Made by a program: the position numbers and the translations under genes. From NCBI GenBank assembly GCA_036768485.1, contig JAVLUZ010000596.1, positions 588,005 through 652,004 of the forward strand: a stretch of DNA of 64,000 nucleotides. The letters are read 5' to 3'. Under the pieces are notes generated by a model, which saw only the letters and a list, made by a program, of their open reading frames with translations, had not been told where the DNA came from and did no database searches. The stretch is from Mermis nigrescens. Taxonomy: Eukaryota; Nematoda; Enoplea; Mermithida; Mermithidae. Of this stretch, positions 1 through 10,026 are shown piece after piece. The first letter of the stretch is position 1; each line of letters starts with the position of its first letter.

Positions 1-1985
1 TTTTTCAGAAGCGCTGTGATTTTCCGCTTTCCGACGTCATTTTTAGTGAGAATTATGTACGTATTGGAAGCCATTAACCATCTGAATAATCCAACTGCAG
101 TTGGTCCAGATGGCATATGTAATCTTTTTTAAAAAATTGTCGTTTCAAATGGTATAGCTGTTAGTTAGTATATATTTTCACTGTAGTGGTCGCCATGAAA
201 GATGACGCGCCATCACCCTCAGAATTATAATGGATGGTGCGTCGCAAACGCCGAGTTAAGTCCATCATGCGCCATCATCTCTTTTTTCTATTAAGCGCCA
301 TTAACCTCCATCATCCCGTTAATCTGACGATGTGGACGGCGCAATTTAGCTGTTAATAGCGCCAACAAGGAAGTGCGCACGTGAATGCTGGCGCGCTTCC
401 TTCTTCTTGGTGCTATTAATAGCTAAATTGCGCCGTCCGCATCGCCAGATTAACAGGATGATGGAGGTTAATGGCGTTGAGTAGAAAAAAGAGATGATGG
501 CGCATGATGGATGTAACACAGCACTCGCGACGCACCATCCATTATAATTCTGAGGGTGATGGCGCGTCATCTTTCATGGCGACCACTGTATCTTTTCTGT
601 CTGGGAATATTCCCAAACTTTGGAGCATAACAATGTTATCCCTATTATGAAAAAGGGATCCAGCATTTGTTGAAAATTATCGGCCTTTTTCTCTTTGTTG
701 TTCTATTGCCAAAATTATGGAAAGAATTATTAATAGTCAATTGTTAAACTTTCTTAAGTTTAATAAACTAATATCTCATTTTCAATTTAGTTTCTAAAAG
801 AATAAATCTTGTGAAGCAGTTAATAAAGTTTAAATTTTCATGGATTCAGTCACTCGCTAAAAAAACTGTAGACTTTTCAAAAGCATTTGATACAGTTAAT
901 AGTAAAAAGCTTCTTATTAAATTGAATGGATATAGAATAAAGGGTATAATACATGCTTAAAAGCTATTTGTTTAATCATTCTCAGTGTGTTCGCATTAAT
1001 CAGCATATTTCAGATTATGTGCCTGTCACTGACAGTGTCATCCAAGGAAGTGTGCTTGAACCTACGTCCTTTTTGATTTTCATAAATGATATATGTGATA
1101 ATATTTATAGTACGGTTAATATGTTCGCTGATGATATCAAAATTTTCAATATCAGTCATAACTATATTATTATTACAGTTTATTTAGATAAGATTTTTGA
1201 CTGGGAAATTAAATGGGATTTATCTATTTCACGAACAAAATGTCAAGTTCTCTATTAGGGTGATAATAATCAAAAATTTGTTTATATACTAAGTGGGAAA
1301 TCATTTCTAGTGATAACCTGTTTGTCCGTGATTTAGGAGTTTTGATTTCCCAAAATTTAAAATTCAAGGAACATCATAATTCTTTGATTAAAAAAGCTTT
1401 CTCTAGAAGTATTTTAATGTGCAAATCCTTTTTTTGCGTGATAAATGTAACCTTGTTAAAGCTTTATATTAGATATGTTAGACATGACAGTATTATAATA
1501 ATATTCGTTCTTACGAGGATCGTTTAATACAACTTAAATTGTGCAGAATTGATTTGAGACGCTTGCAGATTTGCCTGTGTATGACATATCAAATTACTTG
1601 TCATAAATCATGTTTAGACATTGATGATTTTTTGTATTTAATCTTAATATTACCTGCAGCATTAATAGATTTAAATTAGTTATACCTGTTGTTCATTCTA
1701 ATTCAGAACAGTTTGATTTTTTTCACAAATATATTGCAGTTTGGTTAGAACGATCTTCCTGACTTTATTGTTTCTTCCCCTGACCTAAACATATTTAAAT
1801 CTAGGTTAGCTAACTTTGATTCATCTAGATATCTTGCAGGGCGCACGTAAAATTTGTCATTCCATTGACTTTCATGTCCCGTTACTAATTCGTAATTGCA
1901 TCCATTACTTGTCATTTTGTATTTTATCAGTTTTATTTATTAGTAATGAAATTTCTTGTTGTTTGTTGTTGTTAAAACTTGTTGC
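1..1985 (+). mobile_element. Decayed CR1/Jockey-like LINE (RT fragment), interrupted by a fold-back element
   Basis: Frames on the + strand translate to pieces of a non-LTR reverse transcriptase. Near 60-140 there is a stretch like NNPTAVGPDGIC, near 675-730 NYRPFSLCC, near 1040-1075 IQGSVLEP (the GVPQGS block), and near 1125-1145 the catalytic FADDIKIF. Stops and frame changes lie between them, so the element is dead. The coding trace is split by the fold-back repeat at 185-587. The C-terminal reading fades at about 1840 and an AT-rich 3' tail follows to about 1985. Family assignment rests on motif order and on the CR1-type C-terminal region seen in related copies nearby; the clade is an inference. 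Confidence 0.75.
185..587. repeat. 403-bp fold-back (palindromic) MITE inside a LINE
   Basis: The sequence begins AGTGGTCGCCATGAAAGATG and ends with its reverse complement. The match runs almost unbroken for about 60 bp and then continues, less perfectly, to a loop around 370-400, so nearly the whole element is one hairpin. It interrupts the LINE reading frame. No clear target-site duplication was found. Confidence 0.85.
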
Positions 1986-1989
1986 AGGT

Positions 1990-3440
1990 AGGTCCCGACT
2001 TTATCTTGTACGGACGCTTGTAGAAGTGGTGAAGCACCTTCTTGTTTGAAAGATGTGATTGTATTACCTATTTTTAAGAAGGGTGATTATTCTTCAGTTG
2101 AAAATTACCGTCCAATATCTCTTTGTTGTGTCACTTGTAAAATTATGGAGTATATTATAAACAGAGCTTTAATTGCTTCTTTAAAGTCGAAAACTAATTT
2201 CTTTTCACAGTAGTTTGGTTTTCAAAAGGGAAAGTCATGGGAAACTCAGCTTTTGAAGTATACAAACATGTGGATTAAATCACTTGACGCATCTATTCCT
2301 ATTGATGTTGTTTATGTCGATTTTAGTAAAGCCTTCGACTCTGTTGTTTATTTTAAATTGATAGAGAAGTTGGAGCATTATGGGATAAATGGAATGCTAT
2401 TAAAATGGTTAAGTTTATTTTTTGACAAATCGTACGCAAAAGGTCAAAATTTTTGACGCTTTTTCTGATCGGAAACCATTTATTAGTGGCGTACCTCAAG
2501 GTAGCGTTTTAGGACCCTCTTTGTTTCTGTTGTTTGTAAACGATTTTGTTCAAGCTGTTGAACATAGTGAAGTCTTTTCCTTTGCTGATGATTTGAAGCT
2601 GTTTAATTTTTCACAAAATCATAATTTGTTGCAAAAAGATTTAGATAAGCTGGTTTCCTGGTCGGAAGAAAATCAGTTGAGCATATCTCTCCCTAAATGT
2701 CCTGTTATATCTAGGGTACGCTAATCCTAAAGTTACATATCACATAAACCATTTTTTGTTATCTGACGCAGGTTCCTCAATTTGAGATTTGAGTGTTTCC
2801 TTAACAACAAACTTATCACCTAGTTGTCATTGTACTAATATATCAGCAAAAGCTTTGAAATGAGTACTTTGATTTTCAAATGTTTTGAATCACGTGATCT
2901 AAAAATGTTGGTTCTTGCTTTAAAGAATTATATTCGGCCTATAGTAGAGTATGCTCTAACTGTATGGAGCCCCTATTTGCTTTCCGATATCAACAGGGTT
3001 GGAGGGAGGCTTGAACTCCGTAGAATTTATTTCTGATTTAATTGTTATGTATAATATTATTTACAATAACCTCTTACCTTCTGAAGATTTTTATAAGTTT
3101 TATGGTCATCCGCGTACTAGGAATGCATTTGCGAATCAGACATATCAGAAAAATTTCGACTTGATTGTAAAAAGTATTGTTTTGCTACAAAATCAGCTAG
3201 AATTTGGAACAATCTTCCACAATGTATTCGAAGTTATCCAGATGTTGAGACATTTAAGAGAAATTTGAAAAAGGTTGATTTCGGGAATTTTTTAATGGGG
3301 CACATGTGAACGCAATCTATTTGCCTGTGTGTCCAGGACATTTCGCATTACACTATGCTATTTTATTTTCATTGTGACTTTGTTTTACCCTTGTGTTTTT
3401 TCGGGATAAAGTATTAGTATCAGATCAGTATATTAGTATA
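1990..3440 (+). mobile_element. Decayed CR1/Jockey-like LINE, second copy
   Basis: RT motifs appear in order on the + strand: FKKGDYSSVENYRPISLCC near 2070-2125, VYVDFSKAFDS near 2305-2345, GVPQGSVLGP near 2485-2515 and FADDLKLF near 2578-2605. The CR1-type C-terminal region follows near 2870-3270. A TAG stop at about 2210 and a frame change at about 2420-2455 break the frame. The 3' end carries an AATAAAGTATTAGTAT-like tail at about 3400-3440. The copy at 48262-50556 on the opposite strand is very similar. Confidence 0.85.
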
Positions 3441-3755
3441 TTCGCTTGTTGCATGCTTATTCTAACAAAAGTACCGAATTTTCGAAAAGAAATATGAGAA
3501 ATTAGCATTTTTTGGTGTCCCAAGTTATGTTTTACTGTGACGGTTCAAAGTTAGGTAGATCAAAATCGTTTTATTTGTGCATTGCATACCTAGATATAAG
3601 AATCGACTTGGGAAACTCCAGGATATGCTGCTTTGACCTCTAAAATAATGAGTCGACAAAGTTTGGTGCCATCAACATTCGACGAATTAACGAAAAATTC
3701 ATTTCTTCAATCACAAATCGATCAGAATAGAGAATGACATGCAATGCAAATATAG

Positions 3756-5295
3756 GCAGTAATTATATGCAGTCAACTGCAGGTAATATAGCATTCAATG
3801 TAAAATTATATGCAGTCAAAAACCAGCGGCCTAGACTGCAGGTAATATAGCACACAACGTAAACATTAAATGCAGTCAAAAACCAGTGGCCTGGGCTGCA
3901 GGTAACACAGCACATAATCTGATATTAATACTAATATACTAATACTTTATTCGGAAAAAACACAAGGGTAAAACAAAGTCACAAGGAAAATAAAAAAGCA
4001 TAGTGTAAAATGCGAAATTATATGCAGTCAAGTTGAATGCATATTGATATGGGTAGCTGGCGCTTTGCCCGCATTTTAACCTATAGTAGATGGTTTTAGG
4101 AGGTACTTTTATTTGGGATGGTCTGACAAATCTTCTTCCTTGCTAGGGAATGTTTTTGCGCTGCATGGGTAGCAGCTTCAGTAGCTGCCCAGTCACCCAA
4201 TAACGTATTTTGATCGGCCAGCGTAAGCTCGGGTCCTGCTTGATAGATATTGAGTAGATGTTGCTGCTTGGCCTCATTCTGGAGAATTGTTTTACTATAG
4301 TAGTCCGATAATTGACACAATCGTTGATTAGCCAGCTATAAAAATTAGATTTAAACGCAAGAAAGGGGCAAAATGGCTAGAAATAAGGTATGTAGACAGT
4401 GTAGGCATGTACCTTACTTTCCTCTGGTACATATGGTACGTACATATTTGCTGAAGCATTTTATTTCCACTACAGTAAAAATTCCCCAGAATGAGGGACA
4501 AGAACAGTAACAGGGGGCGGCCCCCCCTTCCACCCTTAGCCCAAAAATAATTTTAAAAAGGTAAGGAAATGCTTGAAGATTGGCATCTTTCCGCCGAAAA
4601 ATCTCAAAATTTTCAGTGCTTCACACTGTAGAATCATTATTTTCGCTAATTTAGGCCCAGGCAAGGAAAGGCCAAAAAATGTCATTTTTCATAGCATATT
4701 TAGAGGAAATAAATTTTCTTGTGAATCTTTGAATTTTATGAGCTTATTGGATAGTGCACTTTCGGAAACGTCAGAAAATGCACTTTATTTGGTGTCCCGG
4801 CGAACAAATCTCGAAATATAGGGTCACCAATTTTTAATCGCCCCCCTCCCCAAAAAAATCATGTGTACGCCCCTGACAACAACTACTCAATATCTATCAT
4901 GCAGGACCAGAGCTTACACTGGCACATCAAAATGCGCTAATGGGTCACTAAGCAGCTATTGAAGCTGCTACCCATGCAGCGCAAAAAAACATTCTCTAGT
5001 GAGGAAGCAGATCTGCCAGACCATCTCAAATAAACGTACCTTCTAAAACCATCTACTACAGGTTAAAATGCAAGCAAAGCGCCAGCTCCCCATATCAATA
5101 TGCATTCAACTTGACTGCATACCTATAATATCACATTGTGTGCTATATTACCTGCAGTCCAGGCCGCTGGTTTTTAACTGCATATAATTTTACGTTGTGT
5201 GCTATATTACCTGCAGTCTAGGCCGCTGGTTTTTGACTGCATATAATTTTACATTGTATGCTATATTACCTGCAGTTGATTGCATATAATTACTG
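3756..5295. repeat. Large imperfect inverted repeat, arms about 420-510 bp
   Basis: The left arm (about 3756-4265) and right arm (about 4876-5295) are reverse complements, with point differences. Each arm contains reiterated blocks of about 55-60 bp built around TATATTACCTGCAGTC and GGCCGCTGGTTTTT. An open frame on the - strand at 4096-4320 and its mirror in the other arm may be the trace of an old coding segment; I do not recognise it. The spacer (4266-4875) holds a separate MITE-like sequence with C-rich and G-rich ends at about 4500-4880. Confidence 0.8.
3925..4016 (-). mobile_element. 5'-truncated LINE 3' end inside the left palindrome arm
   Basis: This segment is the reverse complement of the LINE tail at about 3340-3440 (TTTACACTATGC, then CCTTGTG, then AATAAAGTATTAGTA). 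The right palindrome arm lacks it, so it inserted after the palindrome formed. Confidence 0.75.
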
Positions 5296-5928
5296 TCGCA
5301 AACACCGTTTTTTCCACTTTTTGGTCTATTTGTCAACCAAAATTTTAGGAAATGGAAAAAAATTTTTGGGCTTAGTTGGCATTTGTGGAAAATTTTTGTA
5401 ATGCTAAAAATGCGTTTTTAGAGCGGTAAAACTTCAAAAATTTTTCGGCGCGAATTGATTTAATTCTTACTCGTTAAGCTGCGCCGCACTAATTGCAGCA
5501 TTTTTGTCGACAATCTGATCTAGAACTTCACTACGATTGAAAATTCTTATCTTCTGCACGGATTTGGTTAGTTTTTGTCACGCAAAAATGCGTTTTGGAG
5601 ATGTGGAACTACAAAAATTTTTCGGCGCTTCGCGCCGAATTGATTCAATTCTTACTTGTTAGTAATGTTTAAGCCGCGCCGCGCCAAGTTTTTGTAATGC
5701 AAAAATGCGTTTTAGAGAGCTAAAATTTCAAAATTTTCTGGCGCTTCGCGCCATCTGATAAATTATAGTTTTAATTGTCAAAAGCGACTTCAGCATTAGC
5801 TAAAATGCTTTATTGAAGGAAGGAAATTCAAGTTTCAACAGAAATAACGTATACTGATCGTGATATTTCTTGTAGAGCGCGAAATTTTTGCACAAAAAGT
5901 GCATCAAACACCGCTATTGTATGTGTAC
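5296..5928. other. Non-coding, repeat-derived stretch
   Basis: No gene was seen. It holds T-rich repeat sequence related to about 48100-48200, and two GC hairpin motifs (GGCGCTTCGCGCC near 5620 and 5740). From about 5868 it is the left half of a repeat whose other half resumes at 7571, beyond the hAT element. Confidence 0.6.
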
Positions 5929-6761
5929 CAGGGTTGGCAAGGCTGGGTTTTTTGAACTTGGGTTTTTTGGGTTTTTTGTGGGTTTTTTTGGGTGCAAGAA
6001 ATCGTTGGGTTTTGGGCTTTTTGGGTTTTTTGGGTTTTTTATCCACAGGTTAAGAATTTATTTGTAATGGAATTAAATACTGTGTATTGTCAATGTTTTT
6101 TGTATCATGGTTGTTCCTTTTACAATTGCTTGCGATGCACGTGTCCATCCATTCTCATCCTCTCCTCTTCCTGTTGCTGTTTTTCTCCGATAGTATATTC
6201 TTTTTCAAATGAGAAAAGCCGCCCAATAAAGGCTATGTGGCAATGTGGCATGGATTTTTCTACTAATATGGCAAATTTTTTGTTTTTTCTCCTTGAAGCA
6301 GAGCAGAATTTATGAAGAAAATTCAATATTATGCATTTAAAAATTGCTCTGCCCAATTTTTCATTCTGTTCACACAGCATGGATTGTGCTTGTGAATGAC
6401 CAACTTTGTTGTTGAATTTTTTGTATTAGCTGAATAAAGTTGTTGTTTACTTGTTTTGTTTTGTGTCTTGAAGCTGTTGAAGTATTCTCAGCTACTATCT
6501 ATAGCTCGAGCTAGAATTTTTATAAAAAAAACCATAAAAAAAACCCTTAAAAAAACCCAAAAAACCCACAAAAAACCCAAAAAAACCCAAAAAAATTCAA
6601 AAACCCAAAATTCGAAATTTTCAAATCTGGGTTTTTTCGGCAACTGATTATTGGCCAATGTTGGCCCCAAATTTTTCGTTAAAGGCCAATATTGGCCAAT
6701 AACGCGTGCATTAGGGGCCAATATTTGCCAAGATTTAAATTCTTAAAAAGCTTCATGTCAG

Positions 6762-6821
6762 TGGGTTTCGAACCCCGCACTTTCGTGTAAGTAAACTCAC
6801 GCGCGCACACTGCGCCATAGC
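6762..6821 (-). repeat. tRNA-like (pol III box A/box B) segment, left arm
   Basis: On the - strand the order is TATGGCGCAGTGTGCGCG (box A-like), about 30 nt, then GGGGTTCGAAACCC (box B-like). The spacing suits a tRNA-derived SINE head, but the arms do not fold into a good cloverleaf, so this is a relic and not a working tRNA gene. Confidence 0.5.
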
Positions 6822-7371
6822 GAAATTGTGAACAAAATTCTGAAGAATGATACTAATGTTATCTCTTATATACAGTATACGTAGTTATTATTTTTTATTT
6901 GAAAGAGCTTGCTTATCCTATCTTTTATGCCTATGTAGTTTGAATTGTGTGGTAGATATTTCTAATTGTCGTTGGCTTGCCTTACGTATCGCAAATATAT
7001 ATATATATGAAACACAAAAAAATGCAACGGTGCAAAAGATTGACATAATGGTATACAACATACGCTAACGTATACAACATATACAACATATCAACGATTG
7101 TTTTGTACTATCAGTAAAACTTTCCGATCGTTTTCTCCATACTGTTGACACACCTGTTTTTGAAATTTTCGAGTCAGATATGTATCTGATACCTGTATGT
7201 GCAAAATCTACCTGACGTGCACGATTATATCATTTTTTATGTATTATGTTCAAACTACATAGGCATAAAAGATAAGATAAGCAATCTCTTTCAAACAAAA
7301 AATATTAACTGCGTATACTGTATATAACAGATAGCATTGGTATCATTCTTCAGAATTTTGATCACAATTTC

Positions 7372-7431
7372 GCTATGGCGCAGTGTGCGCGCGTGAGTTT
7401 ACCAACACGGAAGTACGGGGTTCGAAACCCA
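7372..7431 (+). repeat. tRNA-like (pol III box A/box B) segment, right arm
   Basis: This is the mirror copy of 6762-6821, on the + strand. It keeps both the TGGCGCAGTGTG box A-like and the GGTTCGAAACC box B-like sequences. Confidence 0.5.
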
Positions 7432-7570
7432 CGGACGTGAAGCTTTTTAAGAATTTTAAATCTCGCAAATATTGGCCCCTAATGCACGCGTTATTGGCCA
7501 ATATTGGCCTTTAACCAAAAATTCAGGGCCAACATTGGCCAATAATCAGTGCCGGTTTTTTCCATCCCTG

Positions 7571-8414
7571 ATGTGTACATAGGATTTTCTACTTAAAAAA
7601 CACTGATTTTTCAACCCAGGCGCTCTATTTCTAATGTTTTTAGACCTCCAAGAAAGGTGGAAAAAGGTCGTAAAAAGTGGAAAAAAATTTTGGGTCTGGT
7701 CTATAATGTCAACCAAATCGCTGGGGAAGAAAAAACGGTGGTCGCAAATATATAAGATAAAGCAAAACCGATTCATATCCTAAACAGAAAATTACTTACG
7801 CTCGTATACCTATAACAAGTAACAATCAATAAAAAAGTTTGTCCCTAGTTGTGAGCCATCTCAAGTTACGGACTTTCCCCTAGATAGAACCAGCTACACG
7901 CCCTACTTCCTTCTTATCCTCTTCTTCCACCTAGGCAACGAATTCCTCCAGTACAAATTTCACCTAGGTAACAGTAAGTGAGGTACGGCATTTTTCTAAT
8001 ACACATTAGTAATAGCCTTTAAACAAAATAGGATCTTATAAACATAGTCTGATCCGTTTAAAACGACTCATTTTCGCAAAACTCTTATTACTGTATTAGT
8101 TTTTACTGCACGAATGGCTTCTTCAATCATTCTTCTAGCATCGCCTGGTCGAACTTGTGCTTTGTTCAACATGCGGCGCATCTAATAAACTGTCACAACA
8201 ACCTATAGTCTGTGTCATAATTCTAAAGCCTTCTTACAATAGGTGATCTGGAATCAGCGAAAATTCAGCCAGTCAGCTTACGGACTTTCATCCGGTTGGC
8301 TATCGTCTATTCTATTGCACAATATTTAGCTCCTACCTAAAGCCCGTTTCGGGAGTAAATGCCGGCGATATCGCCGATATAGCCGAATTTTGTCCGCGAT
8401 ATCGGCGATGTTGC
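7571..8414. other. Non-coding; right half of an interrupted repeat, then a GATATCGCCGAT-type repeat
   Basis: 7571-7750 continues the target repeat of the hAT insertion and is the reverse complement of about 42188-42350. 7751-8340 shows nothing I recognise. 8355-8414 is built of GATATCGCCGAT-like units that recur at 22666-22790 and 24556-24690. Confidence 0.6.
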
Positions 8415-8814
8415 CATAGCCGTGCTTAGGGAGCGAACTAGTGCGGCCGCACAGTGCCGCTAAAATTGAGGGCCGCTAAAAAAGCTGTAGTGCATACCGT
8501 AAAGAATTCATTTTTTGGCGGTCCTCATACAATAATTCGATACATCCGCCCCCCCCCCCATTGGCCCAAAATAGTGCGCAAAATTGAGCGATTTTTAGCG
8601 ATTTTTGGCTTAAAACGGCTAATTTTTCCGCTCAAGTCAGGGTTTTGCCCCTCCCCTTAGGGTTACCATTCCTCCCCCTTAGAAAATTCTGGATCCGCCA
8701 CTGCTAACTTACATATGTAGCTATACTTGATCTCAAGATTTATGTTCCGTTTAGAGTAATATGTTGTGAATGTAGGGGTTCGCACTGGGTCTACTGAATC
8801 GACGCAGATACGAA

Positions 8815-9110
8815 CACGCCTGACATTTGCCTTCGGGACTTACTTACGTAGGTACCTAAGCTACTCTTGGCGCTGGTCCCAATCGCGTAGTCGCTGAACA
8901 ACTTCGATTCTCTGGACCCTTGTAGACCTATGGCTTCGATCCCCTCGGTCCTAATATTGCTGACCGCTTCTTGTCGGTTGATCTCAGCAGCTACGCCCTA
9001 GATCCTTAGAGTACCTACCTAAATCCCGGAATTGCCGCGTACACTTGTTTCGAAATGTTTTTGGTTCCTAAAGTATGTAGCACAATGGATTTTTAAAACA
9101 ACACCAACGA
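8815..9110 (+). repeat. Cassette-flanking repeat, copy 1 (direct)
   Basis: This copy shares blocks such as TGACATTTGCCTTCG, TGGACCCTT, GGCTTCGATCCCCTC, TAATATTGCTG, ATCTCAGCAGCTACGCCCTA and AAATGTTTTTGGTTCCTAA with 18553-18900 in the same order and orientation. It lies about 0.9 kb upstream of the polymerase gene. Confidence 0.85.
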
Positions 9111-9598
9111 GCTCTAAGCTGATCAGTCATCATAAATAATTAAATAAGATTTTTGACCAATTTTGTGGGTTGAGAGAAGAATTTTTACTTTCGAACGAAA
9201 TAAGTAATTAAAAAGTATTCACCTATCCTCTCCACCAAAAATAACGGAAGTCCTCGACAATCGGAGCCGACCAACCACACCCTCAATATAATTCACCCCT
9301 TTGGTGGGTTTTATAATTTTATTCGACTATGTACAGATTTAAGATAGATTATCATTAAACAAGATTACTTTTTATCAATTTTTATCAATTACTATTAGCA
9401 TATACTTAATTCTATTTCAGCGGACATGTATCTAAATGATTTAGTAATGAAAAATTAGGGATTTATTTGAGAACTGAAGGCATAGCCACGAGCTCACACA
9501 TCCCGCAGATGGCTACTCGAGATGGACTATGTTACTGGCATACTATATGCGAACTAATGGAAACGAGTTCGCACTGTGAGTAGTAAAGGGCATGACAC

Positions 9599-9750
9599 TA
9601 GACCTAATGCTTAAGCATATACAATGCTTAAGTATATACAGTGTTGAAGGGTGCACTAATGCTGAGTATATGTTTGCTTCTAGACCTAATGCTTAAGCAT
9701 ATACAATGCTTAAGTATATGCATAGCGTGCACTAATGCTATGAGTGTTGC
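9599..9750. repeat. Two tandem copies of an about 82-bp unit with palindromic ATGCTTAAGCAT cores
   Basis: CTAGACCTAATGCTTAAGCA begins at 9599 and again at 9681, each followed by ATACAATGCTTAAGTATAT and then by TGCACTAATGCT. The units lie 280-430 bp upstream of the polymerase start codon and could be promoter elements or leftover MITE ends. Confidence 0.7.
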
Positions 9751-9946
9751 TTGCTCCCTGGGGTCCCTGTGTGCATACAGTAATTAGGTAATAATAAAGC
9801 CGATGGTTGGCGTCTGCATTTGCTTTTGCGCGCGTCATGCATAATTAATGGCGTCCTTATAGATGTCTGCTTGCACCCGTCACTGCACACGTCAATCATG
9901 CTAATTATATGCAAATTAGCTACGCCTCATTTTTGAACACATTCAT

Positions 9947-9953
9947 TATAAAT
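9947..9953 (+). promoter_or_regulatory. Candidate TATA box for the polymerase gene
   Basis: TATAAAT lies 74 bp upstream of the start codon at 10027, in a gene-free stretch. This is inferred from position and consensus only. Confidence 0.3.
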
Positions 9954-10026
9954 TGTCCGGTTTTCGGGAAAATTTTTATTACCATATTTTGAGTAGTCAG
10001 CATAAAATTTCGAAAGCTCTCTGAAA

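Larger units (their letters stand above)
6630..7563. repeat. Inverted repeat with about 315-bp arms inside the hAT element
   Basis: Arms at about 6630-6944 and 7249-7563 are near-perfect reverse complements, separated by about 305 bp. The arms carry the ATTGGCCAATATTGGCC-type blocks and the tRNA-like segments listed separately. The right arm ends at the hAT terminus. Confidence 0.88.
5929..7570. mobile_element. Non-autonomous hAT element with 8-bp TSD
   Basis: The left end reads CAGGGTTGGCAAG and the right end reads CAGGGATGGAAAAAACC on the opposite strand, typical hAT-type termini. It is flanked by an exact 8-bp duplication ATGTGTAC (5921-5928 and 7571-7578). With the element and one duplication removed, the flanks join into a sequence that exists uninterrupted near 42313-42402. 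No transposase was found inside. The left part contains GGGTTTTTT runs (5945-6050) mirrored as AAAAAACCC runs at 6525-6620. Confidence 0.92.

Noticed and set aside
5945..6620. Telomere-like GGGTTTTTT runs
   Set aside because: Irregular unit length, present as inverted arms inside a bounded hAT element.
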